Shown here: piece after piece, positions 1 to 12,330 of the stretch
How the letters are laid out: the number at the start of each line of letters is the position of its first letter
Numbering within the stretch: the stretch's first letter is position 1
NCBI GenBank assembly: GCA_963575645.1
Contig: OY754470.1
Location: forward strand, 28,874,501 to 28,938,500
Direction: 5' to 3'
DNA length: 64,000 nt
Source of the DNA: Xanthostigma xanthostigma
Taxonomy: Eukaryota > Arthropoda > Insecta > Raphidioptera > Raphidiidae
Program-made: the position numbers and the translations under genes
The notes under the pieces: model-generated
What the model saw: only the letters and a program-made list of their open reading frames with translations
Told to the model about the DNA's origin: nothing
Database searches by the model: none

Positions 1-572
1 CCAAAAAGTACAAATCAACGCTAAACAGTTTTGAATACCAAAAAAAAAATCGGTTTACATTCAGAACAGCAGGTGTGATGTAGTTGTGAAATCCTTAAAA
101 AGCAATATGCAGAGAACATGGAAATTTATATTCAATTGTCATATCGGCTGTGTGAAAACGATCATAGAAAGAACCGTAACTGAAAGGTATTGGATTCGAT
201 TCCTGTTCTGGCATGATGTGAAGTGGATTTTTACGTAACTTAAAAAACTATAAAAATGTGTCAATAATTCTTGAAAATTCAAATTATTATAGCTTTCCTG
301 ATTTTATTTTAGTTTTGTCTTCAGAATACAAAGTTATCAGCTTTACAAATTTTTTAAATCACTTACATATTAATTACGTGAGTTTGGAGTGGGGGCGAAG
401 GGTCTTTAAATAATAGAATATTGTTTTCAACATTTTGAAAAAACTTTAAAACTTTGATTTTGAGTGTCAATAAATCGAAATAATTATATCCACGCAAAGG
501 AGTACAAAATAAAACACGAATTATAATAAATAATATAAAACGATTTTTGGTCGGTAATAGATATTTCGAATA
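1..572. other. A+T-rich DNA, nothing recognised
   Basis: No coding frame, RNA gene or repeat copy was recognised. Only short poly-A and poly-T runs are seen. Confidence 0.5.
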
Positions 573-977
573 TCTATATACATCTATAAAATTCTCGTGT
601 CACAATTTTGGCCGCGCTAATCTCCGAAACCACTGAGCTGATTTTAATGAAATTTTGTAAATGTATCTTGCTCGGTGCAACTTACGCTATAGGATAGTTT
701 TTATTAAATATTTTGTGCAAAATTACGGTGTTTTCTCAAAAAAACTGTTTTAGTAACATGTAGCGACATCTGATAGAATTTACTCAAAGCTATTAGTGTA
801 TAGAAGCAAACAAAAAAAAACTGTTTTAGTACCAAGTATAGCGACCTCTGTCAGAATTCGCTCAAAGCTATTAGTTCAGAAGCAAATCTGGTAGAATTTG
901 CTCAATTATTAATTCTGACTCCGGGTCGCAAACGAAATACATTTTGCAGAATTATATTTATCGCACCCGGGTGAAAC
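573..977 (+). mobile_element. Helitron remnant, family 2
   Basis: The left end begins with TC after an A, followed by TATATACATCTATAAAATTC and then CTCGTGTCACA, the form of many insect Helitron 5' ends. The body holds repeats of a segment containing CTGTTTTAGTA and TAGCGACATCTG that recurs at 11917-12072. The right side reaches the CACCCGGGTGAAAC half of a 3' hairpin, but no terminal CTAG is present, so the 3' tip is lost. It is non-autonomous; no Rep/helicase coding is seen. The start could instead be at 583, where a second A|TC occurs. Confidence 0.6.
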
Positions 978-1455
978 ATAAATACCGTAGTAATTACACA
1001 GAAAAATGAATATGATATCAAAATATAAGCCGCAATACCGAGCAATTCCTGTATTTATCTGTGGTAATTTACACCGTTAAACATGTAAACATACCTTTAT
1101 TAAAAGACGCCAAAAGAATTTGCAAACGGCACAACTCACCAGTAATTTATTTAGTATTCTTAGCATGCCAACATATTTTGCTTGATGAAAGAGAAACTGT
1201 AAATATATTAAAAAAGATCAAAGTAGACTACGATTTGATTTCTTATAATGCAAATAGCTTTGCAGAAGTTTGTTCACCCTTTAAACCCACGAATATTTGT
1301 TTAAAATTCATTAAATAGCTTGAAACACATTCCAGGCAGTTCGAAAAGATATCTTTTATTAATTTAATTGTATATCTCCTAGCTAAAGAACAACACTTCA
1401 TAACTATTTTTAACCCCCGACCTACATATAGGAGGTCGTGCAAAAAGGACTATAA

Positions 1456-1882
1456 AGGCCGCTGCACACGAGGCTGGTTTTGCTGCTAAAATCACTTGTT
1501 AGCTGGCGCGCTGACTGCAAAGATGGAAATGACGTCACTGCGGGTGCGTGCGTGGTCACAAGATGGGTTTTAAAATTAAAACCGGACATTTTTTTATGTT
1601 TATTTGTCTGCTTCTTTTGAGCAATAATCAATCAGAAAACAGTATCTTGTCACGTGGGTGACATTGGCAAACCCACAAACAAACGTAGCGTCATAGTGTG
1701 TGTTCTGTTCAGAGACAATAGACATTCACTATTGTTAACATTCGAACATTGACTGCGCGCACCAAACCCATCTTTAAAACACGCAACGAAGACATAAAAG
1801 CTATCACGAAACCTAGCGCCACAGCATGCTTGAAATTTAGCAAGGAATCTCGCGGCAAAACTAGCTTCGTGTCCAGCGGCCT
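1456..1882 (+). mobile_element. Harbinger-like MITE, copy 1
   Basis: Terminal inverted repeats are AGGCCGCTGCACACGAG on the left and TCGTGTCCAGCGGCCT on the right. The flanking triplets are TAA and TTA, one base apart. Four more copies lie at 16817, 22445, 30060 and 56095. The middle carries the conserved GATGGAAATGACGTCA. There is no transposase. PIF/Harbinger is inferred from the TWA 3-bp duplication seen cleanly in copies 4 and 5. Confidence 0.8.
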
Positions 1883-2770
1883 TTATGTTGTTTTTATTTT
1901 TTTATGTTGGTGAGCTGTAGTCAACAACTACGATATTATTATCATAATTATAGTCAAATTATCACGAAAGACAATATTTTTTTGAAGAAGGCATATTCTT
2001 TATACAACCAGGAATATAAATCTGTTGTTTTTCAGTTTTTTTATCATATGTACTCAATATAAAATACGAGAACTCGGAATAGCTTTCCTTTAAACATATT
2101 GTAACAAAGTCCAATGTTCAACAATGTCCAAAATATTATCAATATTATATTTTACAATCTTTTATAAAATGTAGTTAAACAGTCGTTCATATTTGCATAA
2201 GCAAAAGGTTACTGAAATGCCACCAGGCACAATAATGTCGCCGGCTTATAGACAAAGTCTCTTAAAACATACATAGATATTTATTTGACAAGGACGATGT
2301 TTGGCAAAGTTATTTTTAACCCTAGTTTTCTATGAGTTAATAGAGCTAAAATTATAGTGCCTGTTACTAAAATAGTTCTACATTAGAAATAACGAGACAC
2401 GGTCGAAAACATGCACTTTCTTAAAAATGTATATTATCTAAAATTATGTCTTTACAGCACTTTTCTTATTGAGAAATTGGTTCAATTTCGACACAATAAT
2501 CAGTTTTACGTGAAGCGTGAAGTTGACGCAATGCCTGAACAGTCTTCTAAACTACTTTTTTTTAGTTGTAAAATAGATGACATGAAAAGGAATAAACCAT
2601 TTATAAATTAGATGTTTCTGTAAATAATTTTAATTTCAAATATCGATATACATGCAAAAAGATAAACCGTTAATTTGTTGATTTTCAACGTTCATAATTA
2701 CTTTAGATGTGGCTACACTAATGTATTTTAAGAATTTGTAAAACTCGTATTTCGTCGTCAGGTGCAGCGA
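1883..2770. other. A+T-rich DNA, nothing recognised
   Basis: No repeat copy or convincing coding frame was found. Confidence 0.4.
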
Positions 2771-2900
2771 TATTTATTCTTTAACTAAGTTTTCTACCTG
2801 ATATTTTGTTTGGTGAACTGAAAGTAAATTTTAATCTAAATAATAAATTTGTTCCCAGATTGGTAACTGCTGTCTTTAATAGTGTTCGGTGAATCTGGAC
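2771..2900 (+). repeat. Fragment of the 3.6-kb inverted-repeat element
   Basis: It matches 4025-4152 in the same direction, sharing CTACCTGATATTTTG and GTGTTCGGTGAAT. The left half of the element is absent, so this is a one-ended fragment. Confidence 0.7.
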
Positions 2901-3589
2901 ATAAGACGAATAAATATAATTATACCATAGATATAAAACAACAGACAGTATACACCATTTAGCGCATCACCTAAAAAGTAAATCGGGGTTATTAGTACTC
3001 CAATTTACAGTTGCAATTATGTGCTATGACATGGAAACCCTAAATTGTTCTCAATTAAACCTGCGATATTTCTACTCCCTGTTCTTTGTACAACGTTAAG
3101 AATGTTTGAAATACGTAGTACCATCATTTTAATATTATTGCTGTAATACCTACATGGTATTAAGAATTCTATTCAGAATGTTTCTGTGTTATTATATCTA
3201 AATTTATAAATGTTACTCTGTTATTATGGAGTACTGCAGAAGTCTGCTGCAACTATATGTTAATATTAGAACATAATATTAAGCTTCCCTTATGGCGACT
3301 GTTTTAAATTGTCCTCCGTAATGCTACATTAGCTTAAACAAGCCATGGGCTGTCAAAACATAAAGCACTTAAATTCTTTGAATATGTATAAGTATTATTT
3401 AACCGAGATACCAGAAACTGAACGCCCGCGACCTATGTAATTCACTCATTCGCTCTCTGATGTTTATAAAATTTAATTTCTACACTGGAAACTATACCGT
3501 CATGAAAAATATCTCGTTTGCTGTTAACAGACACATAAATAAAGCAGAAACTTTTTAAAACTTTCGTTTCACAATTAGTTGACTATTGC

Positions 3590-4152
3590 GGCCATATTCA
3601 CCGAACGTAAGTAGTTATTTATTCGGTTCGTTTGTTCTTCAGGTAGCTATTCCTTCGAATAAATAGCGATAATTAAAGTCACCAAACATATAAGTATGTT
3701 TATACTTCGACGGTATAAATATTTATTCGCCTGATAAAATAGTCATGGCTGCCACATAAATCAAAATATTTAGTCTAGAAACGTAGAGTAATATATCTAC
3801 AGTTTGCTCTTGTGAACTCATCTATGTGCTGTTTATTAACCTTTTGTGAAGTGCATAGTTGTAAAACATTAAAGTTAGAGGAAGTTTTGTGTGCAATTAG
3901 GTTAGGATAAAACATGAAAATTTTTTGTAACTTTTTTTGACGTTTACACTAACGCCATCGGTCGGATTTTTGGGTGAACGTCAAAATAATCAACAAAAAG
4001 AGTAAGGAGTACAGTGCAGTGCATAATTATTCTTTAACTATCATTCTACCTGATATTTTGCTTGGTGAATTGAAAGTAAATTTTATTCTATCGAATAAAT
4101 GTGTTCCAAGATTAGTAAATGTTATCTTTAATAGTGTTCGGTGAATATGGGC
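3590..4152. mobile_element. Non-autonomous element with 17-bp TIRs
   Basis: The left end GGCCATATTCACCGAAC is the inverse of the right end GTTCGGTGAATATGGGC, with one mismatch. The element is 563 bp and has no coding frame. A second right end occurs at 2771-2900. No clean target duplication was seen, so the superfamily is unassigned. Confidence 0.6.
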
Positions 4153-5449
4153 ATATAATACATTTTAAAAAGTATTATAGAAGTAAAATACAGAACAACT
4201 CCGAAATTGTTAAATAATTAACAGTATAATACGAAACGGTTGCAGTGGCAGCACTATTAATATACTTGTAAAGCTTTATTCTCAAGTTGTTCAGAGAACG
4301 CTCTACAATCGCGCATAAAGTTCGAGTACAATTATTGTTCCTAACGTACATTGTTATAGGCAGATTATTGCATAGCGCAGTAAAATTACATCAACGATTT
4401 CATAACATGAAGTTCAGCACAACTAGAGACAAATATAATTATTTTAATTTGGTTCCATTAGAATACATTACAGATGAAGCTGTTCATGTAATTCTAAGGG
4501 GCAACTTTATTATTGTTTGAGGTACACTATTTTATTTTATTACCAACTTTTACACGCAGCTTAAATTCCGTAAAACGTTGATTTTACGTAGAAATTGTCT
4601 GGAGTTAAAGTAGCGTTAATGAAGGTACCAGAATAAAAAGTATACATTTATTTGGGTATCAAATTGATATATCAATTTTCGTTAAAATCAGTTATTTCCA
4701 CTTCTCATGATACAAATAGACAGACATAAATATTGCCAAAACTTATTCTTGCCTTGCATCTAGATAACATGCAACATAAAAAAAAATCTCAAATAATCGT
4801 AATCACAGACCAAACAACTTTATTTATAGGGGTTTCTGTCTTTACCTGTTCGTTATTTTTCGGATTTGTTGGACATTTTTTATGATAGACAAGGAAATGC
4901 ATTTTCAGAATTCTTGTCTATCTGACAATGGTTTCATCAAATAAAATTATACTCGTTATTCTATCAAATACGGTACACAAACTTGAAATAAAAGGTTCAT
5001 TAAAGTCGACATTAACGCGAAGGAAATTCAGAACATTTGATTTCACGATGACCTAGATTGTGAACATAACATATTTCTCCATATGAAAAGCATTGTTGAC
5101 TTTTAAATCAATCCTGTTCGAAAAATAAATTATCGATTGAAACGATATTTTTCTTGAATACATGTGTTTTCATCGTTTTTTGTAGTTTTTCCTTCAAAGC
5201 AGCGTTTTTCAACGCATTTTAATCACAATTTGAATTGAAAAGCGATCTTTTTCTATGCAGAACAATCGTTTGTTTTTGTGTGTAATGTTTTAGATGACAG
5301 GGACTTTGAATACGATATTAGACTGCTCTTGATGTACGGAAACGGTAATTATATGATCACAATCTAAAGTTATTACCAAATCAAATGTTTTAACAATCCT
5401 TTCGGCAACCCAGCATAGAAATCTTTGTAACAAAATCAAGACACGTATA
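4153..5449. other. A+T-rich DNA, nothing firm
   Basis: A possible fragment resembling the 48.2-kb MITE end (TTTCGGCAACCCAGCAT) lies near 5400-5416. Nothing else was recognised. Confidence 0.35.
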
Positions 5450-5724
5450 CAGCCCCGGATCTAGGATTTTTTCGAACCGGGGCAGAAACTTGATAATGGC
5501 GCCCCCTCTCTCCATCGTTTGAGTTAAACCTAAAAAACCTTATACAGATACATAATAGTTGGCATTTTTCGTGAACAGGAAACCGTCAGAAAACGAGCAG
5601 ATTGAGTAAATCGGAAAAAGGACAGATTGGGTGTGGTTTTCAACCATATTCATGATTTTAGTGCCCCCTGAAACTGCGGCCCGGAGCGGGTGCCCCGGTT
5701 TTCTCCCCCCTAAATCCGGGGCTG
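5450..5724. mobile_element. hAT-like MITE
   Basis: The ends are CAGCCCCGGATCTAGG and TAAATCCGGGGCTG, giving imperfect terminal inverted repeats. The flanking 8-mers are CACGTATA and CTCGTGTA, with two differences, which suggests an aged 8-bp duplication. The 275-bp element has no transposase and is less A+T-rich than its surroundings. Confidence 0.6.
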
Positions 5725-7166
5725 CTCGTGTACAAAGTTAAGCACCTATTCAGATAAAATATATTAATTATTGCTGATATTTTGAAAATTTTTAACTCAA
5801 TTACATTCAATCCAACATCCAAAAAGATCATTAGTATTGTGAAATTTTATAAAAAATAGATTTTCATTTCAGTATCAAGCGGTCTATTATTATTAATATT
5901 ATGAGATCGTGATTGTGTGAATTTTTACTTTCTGACCAACAATAAAAATAACTTTTTGACTGGGATGATATAAAAGGTACATTATAGGAGTCTGTTAGTT
6001 TTATTCATTGACTCACATGAGTGACTTTGGGAAGCATTAATTATATTTTTGAAACCGCAGAAGGCATAAAAAGGCACGCAAGTTTTATTTATCTAGCAAC
6101 TATACGCACGAACGATCCATAGGCAATGTAATGTAATCAGTTCATGACCTCATGCCACGTACGCACTGATGAATAATTTACACAGCGCGTATAATGGAAC
6201 CACAATCTGCATAATTTAATTTTTATGTCTATACGTGTATCAAAATTATATACATAACGTTCTAATATATTAATTATTTAAAGTTATGATTCGTGTCTAT
6301 CGCTTCTTGATGATTTTATTTGCGATAAAATAAAATAATAATTTATGATTTTTCACTAAAAAATACTTGTAATCCTAAATTTTCACCGTTCTACCACCAA
6401 CCCCTATTTTTTAATAGCGATATTAGCATTTTTACTTTCATCCACAGATGCGCAATAGGGTTGCAAGATGGCAATATAACGGTAATTTTTTTTTTTGTTG
6501 GATAGCCCATTTATCGAGGAAGGCTATCGGCTATATAATATCACGCTACGACCAATACGAGCGGATCATCAATTAAAAATGTTGAAAAATATAACTGAAA
6601 AGGGTCTAGCCGACTTGCCATATGGAAATTGCACTGACGTCTTATGAACATAGTTTCACCTTTGAAATATTACTTTTTTGCTTAAAGTACTGATACTGTG
6701 ATTTTAGATCTCTGCTTTCACTCATAAGGGAGATATGAGGGTAACAACCCCTAACGACATCTTTTTTTTTCTCAGAAACTATGACAGATATTTGAATGAA
6801 TCCAACGCGAAAATATAGGTATCAATTAGTTCTATATTTGGTATTTTTTTTATATTTTTAGTTTAATTTTCAGAAGTGCAAAACGCAAAATTTATTTTTT
6901 GAGGGTGGTTTTTTATGTGAACTACTGGAGATACACCAACCAAATAAATATCATGTAATCATCTAATATATCATAAATACAAAACTTTGCGTTTGGTGGA
7001 ACATAGTTAAAAAAAAAAAACGATAGCGCATGAACTACATATTATAGATAATATACCAGTGCACTGTATAGCATTTTGCTATTTTACAAGTACCTAGTAA
7101 GTTACATCGAAATCTGTTTCCTTGCTTGCGTCATGGTCACGCTCTACGCAAAAGTAGCTACTGTCT

Positions 7167-7248
7167 TTTATTATTTATTAATTATTATTATTATTTATTA
7201 TTATTATTTATTATTATTATTTATTATTATTATTTATTATTATTATTT
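7167..7248. repeat. (ATT)n microsatellite
   Basis: An imperfect run of TTATT/ATT units about 80 bp long lies in the left side of the foldback spacer. It explains the low-complexity small frame there. Confidence 0.9.
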
Positions 7249-7598
7249 AAAAATAGCTATTGTGCGTTAGTTTTTATTTAATTCGTTTAAGAACTGTTAT
7301 TTAATGAAGGATGGAGTCCAATGAAGATAGGGGAAATGCAAAGGAAGTGTGTTAATTGTAACTTAAGTATAAAAAAAAGTAAACAAAGTTACTACAGAGG
7401 AAGAAATACGTAAATATTAGACATACTGTAAAAATACCGTATGTTTGTATATTACTATTAATTTATTAAGCTGCGTTTATTACAGAATATCGAACCAGTC
7501 TTTACTGTATTTTTACAGTATGCCTGATATTTACGTATTTCTTCGTCTGTATAGTAACTTTATTTGATTTTTTTTTTTTAATTAAGTTTCAATTAACC

Positions 7599-7858
7599 AA
7601 GGGCGTAGATGTGGGGGGTACAGGGGGTAATTACCCCCCCAGGATCCCAGCCACAACAAACGAAAAAATACTTTTTTGTTGCGGAAATGAAAGGACCTTT
7701 TTTTTGCTCTTCTATTGTGCCGACACACGATAAAATTTTAGTTAGGTTGCTAAAAAAGGTTTTCGATTTTATTTTCGAGGTTAGGAATCTTTAAAAAATA
7801 TTGATTTTGTCGCTTTAGCCCTCCCCCCAACCTCAGAAAAAAAAATATCTACGCCCTT
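7599..7858. mobile_element. Small TIR element nested in foldback
   Basis: The ends AAGGGCGTAGAT and ATCTACGCCCTT are exact inverse copies. Inside are G-rich and C-rich runs (GGGGGTAATTACCCCCC). A related fragment lies at 20740-20840. The foldback arm resumes directly on its right side. The superfamily is unassigned. Confidence 0.6.
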
Positions 7859-8522
7859 ACTAGGTACTTGTAAAATAGCAAAATGCTATACAGTGCACTG
7901 GTATATCTATAATATGTAGTTCATGCGCTATCGTTTTTTTTTTTTTTAACTATGTTCCACCAAACGCAAAGTTTTGTATTTATGATATATTACAGTAGAC
8001 TCTTAGATGATTACATGAGATTTATTTGGTTGGTGTATCTCCAGTAGTTCACATAAAAAACCACCCTCAAAAAATAAATTTTGCGTTTTGCACTTCTGAA
8101 AATTAGACTAAAAATATAAAAAAAATACCAAATATAGAACTAATTGATACCTATATTTTCGCGTTGGATTCATTCAAATATCTGTTATAGTTTCTGAGAA
8201 AAAAAAAGATGTCGTTAGGGGTTGTTACCCTCATATCTCCCTTATGAGTGAAAGCAGAGATCTAAAATCACAGTATCAGTACTTTAGGCAAAAAAGTAAT
8301 ATTTCAAAGGTGAAACTATGTTCATAGACGTCAGTGCAATTTCCATATGGCAAGTCGGCTAGACCCTTTGTCCGTCCGACAAAAACTTCTGAACGGTAAC
8401 TCCGACCATTATGAAATTTGGACACAACATTCATCTTGGTAAATTAAGATAAACGCGCGTACTCATGTCCCTCCACCCCATTCGTTCTTTTGCACCCGGG
8501 TGAAACCGGGCGGGACCGCTAG

Positions 8523-9369
8523 TATATTATATATACTCGACATTAAGACTTCCAGTCGCCTAAAAATGGTTGTAGCTTTCCCGGCATTATTTTTAAAGCT
8601 AAAGAATTCCAGTAAACGTCAAATGAAGAATCAAGAAAAAATTACACTACGTACCCGAATTTAACTATACGAGTGAAACACTACGTAATTTTTAATTTTA
8701 TTTTAAGCTTTTCCAAAAATAGTAAGAATAGCTTCCTAGAACCCCAAATCGTCGAATTCTGATGAAATTTCAAAAATTGGACCGAAACCAATAATATCCC
8801 ATTTTTTGAAAATTTTCAATAGCGGGAAGTTAAAAAGACATACAGTTATAGAAAAAATAGGTACGAGCAATAGATTTGTTTATTGTTTATTTATTTTTAT
8901 TATTACTACCTAAAAAAGTATTCTTATGAGCATGCAAAATATTCTCCTAGTCATAGACTTCTCTGCACCTTGACATTAAAGAATTTCTTCATTTTAATCT
9001 CACGCAGCTTTTATTTACAGATTAAGTCGTCTTGTAATGAAGACAAAAATAATTAACAAGCTACCTTTCAAGAGTGACATCGGATATGTTTACCTTCAAC
9101 GGAGATTCACTTACAATTAGTGATGATTATAGTGAAAGCATCCGCAAATGATTCTTTAAAACTTTTAATTGCTCAAATATTCTTCAATAAAGGGCAGGAA
9201 GTAGCGAACAAAGTGTTTTTTGATTCGTCCGTTTTAATGGTTTTGTATGTTTGACGTGTCCATAAATAAAAAAAGTATAAATTATTCTACACCATTTTGA
9301 ATCAACCTGTATTTGTATCATTTTAAAGGTTTAAGTATATTGTTTAAATCTTGACAGCTTTATTATTAA
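8523..9369. other. A+T-rich DNA, nothing recognised
   Basis: No repeat copy or coding frame was recognised. Confidence 0.4.
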
Positions 9370-9620
9370 CTAGTAGCCTAATCCGGCTTCACCAGAATTT
9401 GTAGACTGCCACCGTTTTTTCATCAACTTATGTTGCAAAATTGGTCTCCACAAAAAGCAATTTTATTTTAAAGCACTAATATATCGCCTACGTCCAGCCT
9501 GAAGATTTATTCTAAATATTTGTTAAAAAAATTTTGAAATCGGATGAGTAGTTTCGGAGATCCTACATCCAAATTTGATTAGTAAAAATTAGACGCTATG
9601 ATGATCTCCGATGCTGAGCA
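9370..9620 (-). mobile_element. Possible Helitron remnant
   Basis: On the minus strand the segment would end in CTAG (9370-9373) after a weak GC-rich stretch (GGTGAAGCCGGATTAGG). It contains ATCTCCGAAACTACTCATCC, a phrase common near Helitron 5' ends. No clear 5' terminus is seen. Confidence 0.35.
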
Positions 9621-10186
9621 TCTATAATAATCAATAATCTAATCTAATTTATTATTAAATCAAACAATTGTTATTTTTTCTAAAATTATGTCTGCTGAAG
9701 ATCGGTAATTTAACAGAATTTTTGTGTAAGGTGAAGATTTTGTTGGTAAGGTTCATTTTAATTCGAGATTTTGTCAGGTAAATAAAAGTGTACAATATTT
9801 AACTCTTACATACACAGGTAAAGTGTAAACAGAAGTGAAACTTTTACAATTAATGAAAATTTTAGAAGTAAGAAATTAATTAAAGTCTCATATAATTTTA
9901 TACTAGACTGTTTTTGATGTTATTTATATCGTAATATGTCTATCTACCAACATATTAGAAGCAAACATTCTGTCCATTATTTAATATTGTAAGGATTGTT
10001 ATTAAATTGAAGTAACTTGTTGATAACGACAGTAAAGAAAATTTAATTCAATAAAATTAGACTTAGTTCTGCGATGAAAAATATGCATGAAAGGATAGTT
10101 TAATCCGCGATAGATACAGTTCAGTGCGGCATAACATCTATTTTAAATATTGTCCTAGATCCTAAGTACACAAAAATGCCAGTCAT

Positions 10187-10960
10187 GTATATAAAGACTG
10201 ACTTTTAAGTTGATTCTTTATTTTTAACAGCGTGTAGAAATCAAATAGACGAACAAATATTTCAAGTAACTTGTTTATCAAAACTCAAAAATAAGAGAGA
10301 AACAGCCGTTCAAAGTTTAAATAAAGTTTTTAAATTGTATATAATTAATTCAGAAACCCAGTTAACATACGCGAAGAAATGATAGCACGAATCGGAAATG
10401 TATCCCAAATAATTCGCGGAAGGCCCTTGTCGCTACTATACAAGCATGTACATTGTACACTGTACAGATGCATGGCTATACGACGCACGCATCTTTGTGT
10501 CCAACAAAAAGAGAACAACTTCGAACAATTTCTGTGAATAATGACTTAACATATTTCCATAGTGACATAACATAACGCCAGAACCGACCTCAAAATTTGA
10601 TCGAATTTAATGAAACTTTGAAAGCCCGCTTCTCTTTCATTTTTGAGTTTTGATAAAAAAGTTACTTGAAATATTTGTTCGTCTATTTGATTTTTACACG
10701 TTGTTAAAAAATAAGGCCTAGGACACATGAAGAGCGTTCAACGCGCGTTGGCCCAACGCGCGTTTACAATTTCTATAAGATTGTATAATGTATATAACTG
10801 TTCATATGATAACGCGCGTTGGTGGCGCGTTGAACGCGCGTTATCATATAAACAGTTATAAACAATTGTATAGAAATTGTAAACGCGCGTTGGGCCAACG
10901 CGCGTTGAACGCTCTTCATGTGTGCTAGGCCTAAGAATCAACTTGAGAACCATCCTGTAT
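10187..10960. repeat. Old inverted repeat, right arm split by a MITE
   Basis: The left arm (about 10200-10330) is repeated in inverse at 10590-10714 and continues at 10932-10950. Shared phrases include AGACGAACAAATATTTCAAG. The right arm is interrupted exactly by the MITE at 10715-10931, so the left arm shows the pre-insertion sequence. Confidence 0.75.
10715..10931. mobile_element. Palindromic MITE with TAA duplication
   Basis: The element is 217 bp. Its ends are GGCCTAGGACACATGAAG and CTTCATGTGTGCTAGGCC. The arms include repeated AACGCGCGTTGG blocks, so the whole element is nearly a palindrome. TAA flanks it at 10712-10714 and 10932-10934. The inverse arm at about 10210-10240 shows the empty site with a single TAA. 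PIF/Harbinger (Tourist-like) is inferred from the TAA. Confidence 0.85.
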
Positions 10961-11114
10961 TTTGAAACAAAACTCAAATTTGATTAAAATTCATTGATAA
11001 ATACAATTTTACTTTTCACTGATGCACACAATTCCTCGTGGCTTCCATTCAGGTGGTGCGTTAAGCAAGATTACAAATTCCGTACTTGAATCCGTTTTGT
11101 TCAATAAAATTGAT

Positions 11115-11366
11115 TCACAAAATAAGATATATCAAAGTAGCTCTTTCTAACGCCAGCCACAGGTTTCTACAAAGGCGTATCGAGCTTAGAATGTAATCAG
11201 TATTCGGTCCATTGGGACTAGGCCAGAGAGAAAGAGAATGAGAGAGAGGAGAGATTAGATGGCATGTGAGCGCGTGAAAACACGCACTGACACGCGTCCG
11301 TGAATGGCTGACCGTCGCATCAAGATTTATAATTAAAGCTAATATGAGTCGACAGCCTCTGTACAC
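11115..11366. other. Less A+T-rich segment, no gene called
   Basis: A minus-strand frame of 83 codons crosses a GAGA-rich tract near 11225-11255. The peptide shows no family motif. It could hold regulatory GAGA sites or be chance. Confidence 0.25.
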
Positions 11367-11511
11367 AGATATGGATGTCGAGTCAAGTCAGATGACGATC
11401 ATATGAGCTATAAGTTGCAACAGATTTGAGGAAAGATGTTCAGTTTTCCCGCGCTTTCCAGTTTCAACGCAATAATTAAATATTTATTCGGTACAACAAA
11501 TAATAATTAAT

Positions 11512-11828
11512 CAATTAATAAAATTATCGACCAATTTTTTCAGACAAATATATAAACAAAAAATAATAATTAATATATTAATGTTTCGGTCTGGATTTGG
11601 ATCTTCTTTAGAACTGATCTAAAAAATATAATTTTTTTCAAATACCAATTATAAACTAATTATTAATCAATTATTATATTTTTAGATCAGTTCTGAAGAA
11701 GATCCAAATCCGTACCGAAACGTTAATATATTAATTATTATTTTTTGTAAATATATTTGTCTGAAAAATTGGTCGATAATTTTATTTATTGAAGAATTCT
11801 AATCAGACGTTAATCAAAGATTTGATTT
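11512..11828. mobile_element. Foldback family A, copy 1
   Basis: Inverted arms meet near 11640. Each carries the motif CTGAAGAAG...CCGAAACGTT (right arm, plus strand, 11693-11724; left arm, minus strand, with one change in the first block). Flanks are AAATAATAATTAAT (11498-11511) and AAATAATAGTTAAT (11829-11842), a 14-bp target duplication with one difference. The right end has an extra tail (CAGACGTTAATCAAAG) absent from the left. The long, variable duplication fits retrotransposition better than a cut-and-paste MITE. Confidence 0.8.
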
Positions 11829-11916
11829 AAATAATAGTTAATATAAAATACAATCACTTAGATAAGTTCCGTAGGGCAGAAGCACTTATGTAGTTGCACT
11901 TAGTTCAAAATCAAAC

Positions 11917-12072
11917 ACTGTTTTAGTATCAAGTAGCGACATCTGTTAGAATTCGCTCAAAGCAAATTCGCAGAAGCAAATCTGGTAGAATTTGCTCAAA
12001 GCTATTCGTTTAGACGCTGGGACACAAACGAAATATATCTATCACACCCGGGTAAACCCGGGACGAGTTTCA
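11917..12072 (+). mobile_element. Helitron family 2, 3' fragment
   Basis: It shares TAGCGACATCTG, AGAATTCGCTCAAAGC and a CACCCGGGTAAACCCGGG hairpin with 573-977. No CTAG terminus follows, so it is truncated. Confidence 0.55.
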
Positions 12073-12330
12073 AGTAAAGTGTATAAATAGAAAAATGATG
12101 GGTCAAAGATCGAAAACGCGGTCAAAGGTTCAATTCTACAGAAAGACTCAAACGTAGAAGGACAATGATTAATCTTTACGACAAGATGACAACTTCTTAT
12201 CGACCTTATTTGAGAGGTGGACTAGCTAATACATTTTAACACACGTCTAAAATTTCAAGTATACTCGTAAGTTAGCGAACGAAGTGGTTTGGTTGCTAGA
12301 AGTAATTTCATTCATTTTTGTATATTTAAC

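Larger units (their letters stand above)
6601..8367. mobile_element. 1.77-kb foldback element inside Helitron
   Basis: The arms 6601-7098 and 7860-8367 are close inverse copies, starting AGGGTCTAGCCGACTTGCC and ending with its complement. The centre holds a further inverted pair (7365-7440 against 7513-7590). The two arms differ in added DNA: the left has an (ATT)n expansion and the right has a nested element at 7599-7858. No transposase frame is present. Arm identity is high, so insertion or arm conversion is fairly recent. Confidence 0.75.
6483..8522 (+). mobile_element. Helitron family 1, 5'-truncated, with nested foldback
   Basis: 6483-6600 matches the 5' subterminal part of the 47.45-kb and 51.0-kb Helitrons (GTTGGATAGCCCATTTATCG). 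8368-8522 matches their 3' part. The right end shows a GC-rich hairpin (CCCGGGTGAAACCGGGCGGG) followed by CTAG at 8519-8522 and a flanking T, as expected for a Helitron terminus. The 5' tip with TC is missing. The middle is replaced by the foldback at 6601-8367. Confidence 0.75.

Noticed and set aside
1061-1318. 85-codon plus-strand frame
   Set aside because: No domain, signal or neighbour supports a gene. The length is within chance for A+T-rich DNA, and no second copy was found.
4287-4520. 77-codon plus-strand frame
   Set aside because: No recognisable motif or splice context.
10738-10977. 79-codon minus-strand frame
   Set aside because: It crosses the palindromic MITE and its flank; it is a by-product of the repeat.
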